64,000 nucleotides of DNA, taken from IMG/VR virus record IMGVR_UViG_3300028422_000919, positions 186,001-250,000 of that record; one strand, written 5' to 3'. The notes beneath the pieces were generated by a model that saw nothing but the letters and a program-made list of their open reading frames with translations, did not search any database and was not told the origin of the DNA. Position numbers and translations under genes: made by a program. Origin of the DNA: a virus. Numbering within the stretch: position 1 is the stretch's first letter; every line of letters begins with the position of its first letter. Shown here one piece after another: positions 33,583 through 42,800 of this stretch.

Positions 33583-34490
33583 GATCTCGGCTTCCCATCT
33601 CCAGGGGCCGAGATGATATCCATGATGTTGAAGGCGGGTTCAGCCCCCTTCCTTCTCCGGCCCTTTCGAGTCTTCTTCTCCTCTACAGGTTCCGGCTCGA
33701 TCACCTCGGGCTCGATCACCTCGGGCTCGATCACCTCTTTGGGCTTAGCAGCCTTCGTGGGGGGAGTGATTACCCGAGCGCCGGAATGCTGCCTCACCCA
33801 ATCCCCCACCTCTGGTCTCATCTGGTGCAGCCCCTTGCGGGTCCCGTCAGGGTTCCTACGGCACTCCACCGGCAACAGGATGTCTCTCATCAAAAGGAAT
33901 TCCTCCTCAGAGACTTCCTCTTCGCCGATGTACCGGATCACCTCATACACATCCTCAAAAGGAACTAAAGGTGGTTTGTCGGAATCCTTGTTGGATTTTT
34001 CTAGCTCCAGATATCCCTGGGCAAGCCGAGCAACGATACCCAAATCATACCATAGCTCGTCAACAAAGAAGGCGCAGCTATCTCCGGGGTGAATGTCCGT
34101 AATCTTCCCCAGGTTAGGGAAAAGTTGGGAGGGATGCCCAGAGGAACGGTAAACCTCCTGGGTTACAGGAATGACCCGCATACCAGGACTCCCGAAAGCT
34201 AGCCCCTCGCCCGACTGAAATTCCTCGGGTTCCTCGGGCTGAGGCTCCTCGGGCTGAGGCTCCTCAACGACTTCGGCCACCCCGCCGTCTAGGGTCCGCT
34301 CGAACAGCCGAGACCTTTTTCCAATCTCCAAAATCTCTACCCACTTCTTCTCCCCAATCCTCTGCCAGCCCAGGTGGGACTTTGCCACACATTTGGCCCA
34401 AGAAAGGGGGCGAGATTTCCGGATGCCCTCTTGGGAGTCTCCGAGGGCCAGACTAATCGCCAGGGCAGCTCCTTGCAGATCATCACTCAT
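33579..34490 (-). CDS. Hypothetical protein with EVIEP and PQPEE repeats
   Basis: 303 residues. The N-terminal 70 residues look folded, with WQRIGEKKWVEI. A charged linker PQPEEPQPEEPEE (about 78-90) is followed by a folded domain (about 95-245). A second linker with EVIEP in tandem and a basic RKGRRRK stretch precede the C-terminus. The linkers come from 15-bp DNA repeats. Function unknown; the linker design suggests a flexible scaffold or nucleic-acid-associated protein. The ATG overlaps the upstream stop (ATGA). Confidence 0.75.
   Translation of the reverse strand: MSDDLQGAALAISLALGDSQEGIRKSRPLSWAKCVAKSHLGWQRIGEKKWVEILEIGKRSRLFERTLDGGVAEVVEEPQPEEPQPEEPEEFQSGEGLAFGSPGMRVIPVTQEVYRSSGHPSQLFPNLGKITDIHPGDSCAFFVDELWYDLGIVARLAQGYLELEKSNKDSDKPPLVPFEDVYEVIRYIGEEEVSEEEFLLMRDILLPVECRRNPDGTRKGLHQMRPEVGDWVRQHSGARVITPPTKAAKPKEVIEPEVIEPEVIEPEPVEEKKTRKGRRRKGAEPAFNIMDIISAPGDGKPRS
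33694..33738 (-). repeat. 15-bp tandem repeat x3 encoding EVIEP
   Basis: Three head-to-tail copies of GGCTCGATCACCTCG (last base differs in the third) at 33694-33708, 33709-33723 and 33724-33738. They keep the reading frame and encode repeated EVIEP in the gene on the minus strand. Copy number may vary by slippage. Confidence 0.9.
34231..34260 (-). repeat. 15-bp tandem repeat x2 encoding PQPEE
   Basis: TCCTCGGGCTGAGGC occurs twice in tandem (34231-34245 and 34246-34260), with a partial copy before it. It encodes the PQPEE repeat of the same minus-strand gene. Confidence 0.85.
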
Positions 34491-34858
34491 CCTGCCGTCA
34501 CCTGCTGTTCCCGCTTTTTCATGTGTGCAGCTACAACTTGGGCCGCCTCGCCTGGAGTATCCCAGAAGCCCACCCAGTTGTCATCCCGGACAGCGATCCG
34601 ACCCATTACCCCGAATCCGGGAAGTTCGATGTGGTCCGCCCGCCAGCGGCGCTCCCCCTGGTCCATCATGATCTGGTAGTTGTGCCGAACCTTGACCGGA
34701 AGTCCGGTCAGGCGGCAGGGCCGCACGACCTCGGATGTGTGGACGAAGATCACCTTCTCCACGCCACGGTACCCCTCGGGTGGGTTGGGCGGCGTCACCA
34801 TCTTGAAGAGGTGGTCCGTGCCGAGGGTATGCTGGGTCATGGTGACGTTGATCTTCAT
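34487..34858 (-). CDS. Hypothetical protein
   Basis: 123 residues from the ATG at 34858, which has GGAGG five bases upstream. A much longer open frame reaches 35437 but runs through a non-coding gap and against a well-supported plus-strand gene, so it is rejected. The protein is beta-rich (VEKVIFVHTSEVVRP, KVRHNYQIMM) with a C-terminal helix ending in a basic tail. No motif is recognised. The stop couples to the next gene. Confidence 0.75.
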   Translation of the reverse strand: MKINVTMTQHTLGTDHLFKMVTPPNPPEGYRGVEKVIFVHTSEVVRPCRLTGLPVKVRHNYQIMMDQGERRWRADHIELPGFGVMGRIAVRDDNWVGFWDTPGEAAQVVAAHMKKREQQVTAG

Positions 34859-35050
34859 GGTGTCCTCCGTCGTTCTAGTTCCCCTACTCGGAGGAGCAAA
34901 GGAAGTTACCGGGAAAGCGGTGGAATTCCTAGGGGGCGGGAACTCGGACGAGGAGTCCGCTGACCTGGCCGCTTGACAGAAAAGAGTGGGGGCTCCTGGT
35001 AACCCGGGAGCCCCCCCAAGTAGTTTAGCGGAGCCAGGAAGGAGTCCGAG
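34859..35050. promoter_or_regulatory. Divergent intergenic region with promoter-like boxes and hairpin
   Basis: 192 bases between leftward and rightward genes. For the minus strand, TTGCTC (34899-34894), 16 bases, TAGAAC (34877-34872) parallels the spacing at 28768-28795. For the plus strand a consensus TTGACA (34973-34978) is followed by GGGGGCTCC (34988-34996) and GGAGCCCCC (35007-35015), a strong nine-pair hairpin. No T-run follows on the plus strand, so it is less likely a terminator than an operator or leader structure. No gene was found inside. Confidence 0.4.
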
Positions 35051-35383
35051 ATGCTGATCCGGGTCCAGTGTGAAGACGATGAGGGAAACCCCAAGACCTA
35101 CGAAGTAGAGGGGTACTATGAGCCCTACGTACCGGGGTACACCTCGGGGTTGCCCGAAAACTGCTACCCCGACGAAGGAGGGTTCTTCGAGCTGAAGTTG
35201 GTAAGAGACGAGAATGGTAACGATGTCCCCGAAAAAGAGCTGCCCGGGAGCTTCCCGGACGATGCCAGTCTCTACAGGCTGGCCGTGGCAGAAGCCCAGA
35301 GTCTGAAAAGAGAGGCAATCTTCGAGAGGGCGGAACAGGCCACCGAAGGCTGCCATTACGGCGAGCCCGAGGAATGGAGATAG
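35051..35383 (+). CDS. Hypothetical acidic protein
   Basis: 110 residues, strongly acidic, with aromatic-rich YYEPYVPGY and a C-terminal helix. GGAAGGAG precedes the ATG at a good distance, which supports the start. It lies behind the TTGACA/hairpin region and heads a two-gene plus-strand unit. No motif is recognised. Small acidic phage proteins often target host factors, but nothing here proves it. Confidence 0.7.
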   Translation: MLIRVQCEDDEGNPKTYEVEGYYEPYVPGYTSGLPENCYPDEGGFFELKLVRDENGNDVPEKELPGSFPDDASLYRLAVAEAQSLKREAIFERAEQATEGCHYGEPEEWR

Positions 35384-35388
35384 AGACC

Positions 35389-35619
35389 ATGCCCAGCAGA
35401 GAGGATCTGATCCGCCCCTTGGTGAAAGTGGGCACATCCGTGGAGCTGCAAACCCGGCTCCAGGACGACAGCCCCGTGCTTCACACGGGAACGGTCACGA
35501 AGCTGCGCCGGGAGGCTTTCGTGGTGAAGGTGAACGGTCTCCCGTTCCCCATCTCCTTCAATCTCTCCGGCCTCTGCGTGCCGGACCTCCACCAGCTCCA
35601 GGTGAAAGTCCCCAAGTAA
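35389..35619 (+). CDS. Small hypothetical beta-rich protein
   Basis: 76 residues from the ATG at 35389 (GGAG nine bases upstream); another in-frame ATG at 35374 lies inside the preceding gene. The sequence is rich in short strands (VKVGTSVELQTRL, HTGTVTKLRREAFVVKV), consistent with a small SH3-like or OB-like barrel. Function unknown. A hairpin lies about 30 bases after its stop. Confidence 0.65.
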   Translation: MPSREDLIRPLVKVGTSVELQTRLQDDSPVLHTGTVTKLRREAFVVKVNGLPFPISFNLSGLCVPDLHQLQVKVPK

Positions 35620-35650
35620 GGAACCACCAGCAGCCTGAAGACAACAAAGA

Positions 35651-35674
35651 CCCCGCCGGCTGGAGCCAACGGGG
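35651..35674 (-). terminator. Rho-independent terminator candidate
   Basis: CCCCG-CC-GGCT-GG-AGCC-AA-CGGGG forms a stem of five outer and four inner pairs. On the minus strand it is followed by TCTTTGTTGTC, a T-rich tail, 27 bases after the holin-like stop. It would end the long structural operon. It may also stop plus-strand transcription from the small genes converging on it, though the T-tract there is poor. Confidence 0.6.
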
Positions 35675-35700
35675 CCTTAAGATGCTGCCGAGGGTGCAGG

Positions 35701-36261
35701 TTAGGCCGACTCGCCCTCCTTGGTTTTTTTGTGGTTCTGGAGGAACATCTCCCACAGCCCGACCGAGGTAGCCCCTCCCAGGAATCCCTGGACGAGGGCC
35801 TGGGTAAGGGGGATATCCCCCGAGATTAGTGCAGCAGCTACCGAACCCAGGATACCGAGTACAGCGGCAACCCACGGCACGGCTTTCTTTGGGATGTGCT
35901 CCTTCAGCTTGGCTACCCCGTTCAGGAACCAAACCAGCAGCATAACTAGCACACCTGCGAACAGCGCCCACTGACCAGACTCCGCCGCTGCCAGCAGGGT
36001 GCTCACTGCCTGGGCCGCTTCCTCGGTGGTGTCAACCTTCTCCGGGGGAGCCGGGACGGGATCCGAAGCCGGGGACTCGACGTTCGGAGGGACTTCCTCG
36101 CCCACAACAGGCAGGGCCTTCTCGGGCAGAACGAGAGCGGCTTCTCCCATGCTTGCGGGGTCGACTACTACATTGGAAGGTCCGACATCCTGACTGAGTG
36201 CCGTTGCCGGGCAGAGTGCCAGGAACAGAGCCATGAGGGGGACGAACAGAATCTTCTTCAT
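35701..36261 (-). CDS. Holin-like membrane protein with signal peptide
   Basis: 186 residues. A signal peptide or TM segment (1-24, MKKILFVPLMALFLALC...) is followed by a Pro-rich acidic linker (about 30-80). Two to three hydrophobic helices come next (WALFAGVLVMLLVWFLNGV, VPWVAAVLGILGSVAAALIS and a Gly-rich LVQGFLGGATSVGLWEMFL), with a short basic C-tail. Size, helix pattern and the GGATSVGLWE segment resemble phage holins, which form membrane holes at lysis. The cleavable leader plus linker is unusual. It is the last gene of the structural operon, before a terminator. No endolysin lies beside it. Confidence 0.65.
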   Translation of the reverse strand: MKKILFVPLMALFLALCPATALSQDVGPSNVVVDPASMGEAALVLPEKALPVVGEEVPPNVESPASDPVPAPPEKVDTTEEAAQAVSTLLAAAESGQWALFAGVLVMLLVWFLNGVAKLKEHIPKKAVPWVAAVLGILGSVAAALISGDIPLTQALVQGFLGGATSVGLWEMFLQNHKKTKEGESA

Positions 36262-36281
36262 CTGGATCTCCTTGTATCCTA

Positions 36282-36503
36282 TCAGCCTACGGTCACGTCA
36301 ATCGCACCGGGGACTGGAGGTGAGTCCGCATCGTATACCCGAGGCTTCCCCACTTGGTCCAGCTCTGCCTTGATCCTACCACGTTGCTCAGCAGTCAAGC
36401 CGGGGTTGCTCAAGGCCTGGCGGAGTTGGGCCTTGTACTGCCTCTCGTAGGGACCCCGGATGTCCGGGTCAATCCCGTGTCGGCTCAGAATCGGCATCGA
36501 CAT
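36282..36503 (-). CDS. Small hypothetical protein
   Basis: 73 residues, with a central helix (YERQYKAQLRQALSNPGL) and charged QRGRIKAELDQ. It starts at an ATG with an upstream AAGGG and overlaps the previous gene by 35 bases in another frame. It may be a virion-associated small protein, given its place between tail genes and holin. No family is recognised. Confidence 0.6.
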   Translation of the reverse strand: MSMPILSRHGIDPDIRGPYERQYKAQLRQALSNPGLTAEQRGRIKAELDQVGKPRVYDADSPPVPGAIDVTVG

Positions 36504-36801
36504 TACCCTTCCACTCTTCCCTCATCCGAGAGAACTCGAACAGGTTGCCAGCTTCGTCATACCGGGCAGCAACGGGTCCCCATCCATCGGCATCTACCCC
36601 GCACAAGCCGTTGATGATGCCCAGGAGACCTACCATGGCGGGGCACTCCCCTCCGCCCACCACCTGAACCGTAGGATGCCAAGAGAGGGCATTGCTGCAC
36701 GGTACACGGGTCTTTACCAAATCCTCAATGGCTGCCGGATCGATCTCCAGCAGCTCATTGAGATAGTCGATGACCTTCTGGGTCAGGCTCTCGTCAATCA
36801 T
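36469..36801 (-). CDS. Conserved phage-type hypothetical protein
   Basis: 110 residues if it starts at the ATG at 36801, which overlaps the giant gene's stop as ATGA; an ATG at 36810 is possible. The pattern VIDYLNELLEIDPAAIEDLV, TRVPCSNAL, then GLLGIINGLCG and VDADGWGPVAARYD resembles a small hypothetical family common in phages. Function unknown. Confidence 0.75.
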   Translation of the reverse strand: MIDESLTQKVIDYLNELLEIDPAAIEDLVKTRVPCSNALSWHPTVQVVGGGECPAMVGLLGIINGLCGVDADGWGPVAARYDEAGNLFEFSRMREEWKGNVDADSEPTRD

Positions 36802-39800
36802 CCGCCACATCCGCTCGGGGCCCCAGCGGGGGCGATCCTGGAGGCTTCGTCGTAGACGGCCAAGGTCACGCTCGCCGGGTCCGGGGTCCTACGACTGTAG
36901 CCTCGGAACATAGGGCGGCCGTTGATACGGTAGCGGTCCGCAGCAGCGAACCCCTCCCCGTAACCAGCCGGGCTGATAATACCATCCAGGTTAATGCCCT
37001 GCTCCACCGTCTGCCCGTCCCCAAGGATACCGTAGGTCATAAGGACCATCTGGATCTCGTCCCCATCCGAAACCTTGTACGGGGATCCCGAGAAGGCTTC
37101 TTCGTAGAAGTTGCGTACCAGGAAGGCACGGCAGACCAGTACCCCACCCTTGAGGACCGGGTCACTACTGGCAGGCAAAGAGTCCGAGACCCAATCAATA
37201 GGCCCACCCGGGTTCTCACCATGCAGCACGAATGCCGACCCCCCACCCCGGTACAGCCGGAACCTGCGAGTCCCCGTAGGGGTACTCGTAGTCCAGGCGC
37301 CGAAACCGTCAATGGCAATGTTGCCATCCGACATCCCCAACAGCTCCCCGGGGGAACCCAGGAACCTGGTGTACTCGTTGCCCCCTCCGGTGAGGGGCAA
37401 GAGAGACTGAATCGGCTGGATGTTCGCCGGGCTCGACCTCATAGCCGAGGCGTTCCCCCCTAGGGGGTTCTCGCACAGAAAATCGGAGTCCTGGAGCAGA
37501 GCACCCAAGGGGAGCCGTTCGGTCATGCCGGTCAGCTTGAGCTGGCTGGTACCTGCCCCAGCGTTGACCGGCATGTCCACCCCACCTTGGAGGTAAGTCG
37601 CTACGCACGGGACGTAGAGCCCAACCGGCGGGGTAGGGCCGTCGTTGATGAAGGGGGCCAGGAACCGACCGACCTCCAGTTCCGTGTACTGGGTGTTCTC
37701 GTGGTCCGTCCAGATGTAGATGCCATTGCCCTCGGCTCCCGTCGGGATGGCCTCGATCTCCAGGAGCCGGTGGTTGAACCGGGCTCGAACAGACCGCTGG
37801 AGCAGGGGGTGCTGGAGGATGGCCGTAGCCAAGTTGGCAACCGTCTGCTCCACATCCCCCTTCGCCCGGGTGAACCGGATGTTCAGATTCGAGGCCGGAG
37901 CGGGAACCGTCCAGTCTGGGTTGAACGTCACATCCTTGAGGACCGTGAGCTTCATGGTCTGGGGAGCACCAGGAACGTAATTCAGGGTGTCCGTGTTCCA
38001 GACCCAGACCTGGATGGTGTCGGGAGCGGTAACCTGGGCCACCGGGAACACCGGCTGGGAGGCCGGCTGGGAGTTGAACTCGACCAGAACGAGATCGCTT
38101 CCCGTGGCGCCAGGCCAGTTCACTGTCGTGGTGGCCGCACCTGCCGTCCTCGGGGCAATGACGCCCGGAAAGGTCAGCGTTTCGGTGCGGATCTGGTGCC
38201 CTTCCGAGTCCGGGAAGGGGTAGAACCCATCGGGGCCGGGGGTGAGCACCGCCTGGATCCGAACCTGTCCGCTCACCTCGCAGAACCCGCTTAGGACGAC
38301 CTCTGCGTTCGTGGTCCGCCAGTCAGCAGAAAACACCGGACTCACCTGGATGTGGTCTCCAGGACGAACACCGGAAACGGGCACCGTGAACGACTGGACC
38401 GGATTCTGCGGGTCGAAAGCGGTCAGGGCGAAAGAGGTGACAGTCTCCCCAAACCGCACACTACCGCTTTCGTCCACCAGGAACACGTCCTCAGACGAGA
38501 CATCGGGGCGGGCCAGCAGAGCGGCCTGGTTAGCCGCCAGGGTGCCGTAGATCTTGACGACCTCCCCGTCCAGGAGTTTGAAGTTCATGGTCCAGTGGGT
38601 GTTGGCTCCGCCGTAGTTGACCCCGTCATAGACGCCGGGGTTGATGAACTGCGGATACAGCAGCTCGTACTGGATCTTCGCCCTGCTGGGGTTCCTCTTC
38701 TGACCCTCGGAGAAGGCTCGGGGGAAGATCCTCCATCCCGGCTGAGACTCCGATTCGGGCATGCGCCCTGCCGCTTGTGGGGTGTTCTCGGTGTACCCCA
38801 CGTCGAGGACGGTACCCTGATACAGATCCCCGCCGATCTTGCCAGTCCCGAGGGTGGTGAAGAAATCCAGAGAGGCCAGGACCTCGAACGACCGCTCGTT
38901 GATGGTTTCAGGGACGAAGTTCCCGTTGGTATCGAACTGCTGAATGGGCGTCCTCAGACTCCACTGGCCCCCCACAGGGATCTGGCCGTAGCGGAACTCG
39001 TAGTCCGAGGTGGTTCGATTCTCTCCGTGGCGGCTCATGTAGGGGTCCCCCTGGTACACCGTCCGGTTGTGGGAGATGTACAAGGGGTCGTTCGACCCGG
39101 CCGGGCAAGGGATGCACATCGGGACGCCTTCCAGCTCGGGGTCGTCCCCATCCGTCCGAAGTACGCCCTGGCCGTTGTGCTTCCTCACCAGAACGTAGTT
39201 GTTCTCGGAGATGAACCCTCGGGCGAACCCAAAGACTGTCGCCACCACCACGTACTCGAAGTCCTCGAACTCGTCCCCAGTGGCGTAGCCCGGAATGCGG
39301 CTAAGATCCAAGATGTGATCCGGGAGGATGTACGTGTGGTCCCCATCCGCCTCAGTACGGTCCTTGGCCCCGTTCTCCATGATGAACAGGGACATCATCT
39401 CGGCATCCTCCCGCAGGAGGTTGGTCGCCGGGTCGTCCTCGACCTGGTAGCGGTTAGCCTTGAAGGTCCGCCCACCCTTGTTAAGGAAGTCGGCCTTCTC
39501 GAACACGCCCAGGATGCGGGCCGGTCCGTAGTACGGGGGGAGCTGGATGCCCTTGAGACCACGCCCAAACTCTGAGCTGTTCACACTCGCCAGATAGTTG
39601 ACGATCTCCTGGGCGTATGCGTTGAGCGCTGGGTTGATGTCCGTGGTCTTACGAGCTTCAACATTGGGCAAGCCGAGGAACGCCCCGCCCACCGTATCCG
39701 CCACGCCGTAGCAGGTTGGGGTGCCCGTGATGAAATGGAACAGTGTGACCTCGTTGCCTCCCGTCACGTTGTCCTGGGCTCCGCCGATGATGTTGAACAC

Positions 39801-42800
39801 CGGGTTGGTGGCATCCGCCTTGTCGGAGAACAGGTGGTTGATGCCAGAAAGGAAAGTCCCCTGACCACTCTGGGTGTCCCGGTAGTAGGGAATATCCTGG
39901 CGACCGAACCGGGGCATATACTCCCGAGGAACAGCAAAGCCCATCTGCTTGCCGTTACCTCCCGCCGGATTGGACGAATCCGTCCAGATGGTCAGACCAT
40001 CCTTGGCGTCTGCGTTGGGGTACAGGTACGTCCCCAACAGGCAGGCCGGATCCAAAATCCGGTATGTGTGGGCCTCCAGAGTCATCTGGCGATCCCGGAA
40101 GGGGCGGAACACCAGAGTCTTCGACCCCTTGTCCACGAAGAGCTGGCTCTCTCGGTCAACCTCCGTGAACCCTACGATGTTTCCGCCGTAGCTGGGGGCG
40201 TCAGGAGCGTGCCAGCCGTGACCGGGGAGACGGTTCCATGTCTGGATGTGCTGACTTCCAAAGAACGTCTCATCCGTAGGTACGCCCGTGTAGGAGCTGA
40301 ACTCGGTGTCAATGCTAGCACCGCTCTGCTGGAGGTAGGTCCCCACGCTCTGCTCGGTGGGTCCTCGAAGAGCGAATCGCACGATGTCGTCTGGGACTCG
40401 GGCGGCACCACCCCGCCCTGGGTGGTAGAGCAGGCTCAGGCTCAGGACCATCTTGTCGGGTACACCCACCTTGCCTGCCTCAACCTCACCCGTGAACCTA
40501 TTGTCGTAGGCTCCGACGTCGAGGTTGTCCGACATCCAGGGGTACTCAGAGTCCCCCCCCGTCTCGCCCTTCAGATCCGTCATGACGATGACCATGTCAG
40601 CCGTGCGGCTGGCGTAGTCGCTGGTGTCGTCGCTGTTGTGGAACTGAGACCTCATCTCCGCCACGACCTGGTTGCCCGTAGACTCAAAGCGGATCCCGGA
40701 GTCCCAGTCGGCAGAGACCGCCTGCACCACGACACTGGTCGAGTTGCTGGCGTTGTAGCGGGTGTACCCCGCAGTTGCGCCTGCTCCCACGACCCGGAAC
40801 AGCCCGTTGTTCTGGGTGCTGTCCTTGTCCCCGTACAGGACGATGTAGACCTGGGAGCTATTCCCAGATGTGTCCTTGCCACCTCCCGTCAGCATGTCGT
40901 GCAGGGTCTTCGTTCCCCGCAAGAGAGGACGGGTGATGTATCCGGTCTCGCCGGCACTCGCCAGAGGGTTCCCGATCCACAGCCCGTTGGCGTCCTTCAT
41001 GTAAAAGGTACCATCGGTGTCGAAATCCCAACCGAGATCGATCTCCTGGAGACCGCCACCCGCATTTACCAGGGACGTATCCACATCGAGGGTCGTTCTG
41101 GCGGTGGCGTCGAGCAGACCCCCGAGCACACAGAACGGCTTCTCAAAGTTGAAATTCTGCCAGGGGTACATCGGCCCCGGGTTGGCACCCTTCTGGAGAT
41201 CCGTCAGGTCATACGGAGGAGCCGCATGGGCACGGGACCCCTGGAACCGCAGAGTCACCGGGTGCTGGTTGCCCCCTTCGGGGTCCACAATGGGGTAGCC
41301 CGTCTTCCACATTTCGTTGGGGGTGACGAACCGTACCGCCCTTTCGGATCCATCCCGGAATGTCTTACGGGCACCCTGAGTGCCGTCCTCTCCACCAATG
41401 TAGAGCTGGATGCAGGACCCGTTGGTCCACGCCTTCTCGTACCCGGGATTAGGGTTGGATCCGACGTTCAAGAACCCTGTGGGTTTGAAGTCCGGGCTCA
41501 CATCCCAGCGGACGTTCGTGTCAAACTGGTCATTCGTCAGGTTGCCGGGGCTAGAGCCCACGGCACCATCGGTGAGGGTCGGGTCATCATCCAGAAGCAG
41601 AGTAACGTCCTGCTGGATGACCGCCGCATCCGACCAGATGGTACGGATACCATCCGGGCCGTCCAGGGCCTCGGTGTGATTCGGAGGGGCAATGGACCCG
41701 ACGGCGTGAAGATAATCCACCTCGTGGGCACTTACGCCCTCAGAGTCCCCGGCCCCGCTCTTCTTCCAGGCCGTCCGCAGCTCTCCCTTGACGAGGGCAG
41801 CCACGTTATGGGCCAGCAGGCGCTGGTAGTCCCAGTCCCCAGGGTTGATGGCTCGGCGGAGGTCCAGGATGTCGGCCCGGTCGACCTGATCGGCGTACTT
41901 GCCGTCCGGGCGGGTGTTGAAGAGCTGGATGGTCGTCCCAGCGACGTGCCCCACGGCTGCCGTGCCCCAACGACCACGACCCCCACTCGGAATGGTGATG
42001 GTCTCGTTCGCCACGTTGATGGCGGAGATGCCAATGACCTCATCGTTGAGGACAAGGAAGGTGTGGGAAAGCGTCAGGAAGGGGTCTTCCAGACCCGAGC
42101 CGTTCAGGTTCGTGATGCTGATCGTCCCCACCGTGTCGTGGGAGAGAGCGTCAGTCAAGCTGGCCTGAAGCAGAGCCTTAGATCCCTGGAGAGGGTCCGA
42201 CAGATACTTCGTCCCGGGGACCCGCTCACGGGAACCGTTCTGGTTCGGGTTTCCCGAACTAGAAACCGCCACATAAGGGTTGCTGTTCCGGCGGAAGATA
42301 GCACACAGGGGGATGGCGTAGGTGTACCCATCCACCGTCCCCAGGTTATTGTTAGGATCCCCATCACCAGCCCGCCAAAGGCTAGGATCTCCCAGCTTCT
42401 CCCTCATGTTCTCCCACTGGAGACCTGTCACGGGGTCACTGGCAGCACCTTGGCCGAGAATGTTGGGATCGTCCAGGCCATCGGGGTACACATCGAGAGC
42501 CACCCCCGACCCCAACCCGACACCCTGGCCGAAGACCCGAATGCGGTACTGGGTCTGGATTCGGGCCGTGGTCTCGATCCCCACCTCAGCGTCCTCTAGA
42601 TCATCCGTGAGATTCGTCCCCCCGTACTGGACATTGCCGTACTTCCAGATCTCACTGACGCTGGGCTTGTTGACCTCACTGGGATTCGGACGGACGAGGA
42701 CCTGCCACGCCTCCAGGAACGCAAAGTCCACCCGCCCGTCGGACTCCGGGGCGGGGTACAGCTTGATCCAGTTGGAGACATCGCCCTCGGGAGCGTCTGT

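Noticed and set aside
33694-33738. Possible CRISPR-like or iteron array
   Set aside because: The 15-bp units are head-to-tail without spacers, in frame, and encode a simple peptide repeat.
34988-35015. Hairpin as a classical terminator
   Set aside because: No T-run follows on the plus strand, and no gene upstream on the minus strand would need it; kept as a regulatory hairpin instead.
34487-35437. Extended 316-residue form of the minus-strand gene ending at 34487
   Set aside because: The upstream part crosses the intergenic hairpin and a plus-strand gene with a good ribosome binding site; GGAGG supports the internal ATG at 34858.
39735-42599. Very long plus-strand open frame (954 codons) opposite the 2,114-residue gene
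   Set aside because: It is an antisense shadow caused by high GC. It lacks a ribosome binding site and protein-like composition, and the opposite strand encodes a coherent structural protein.
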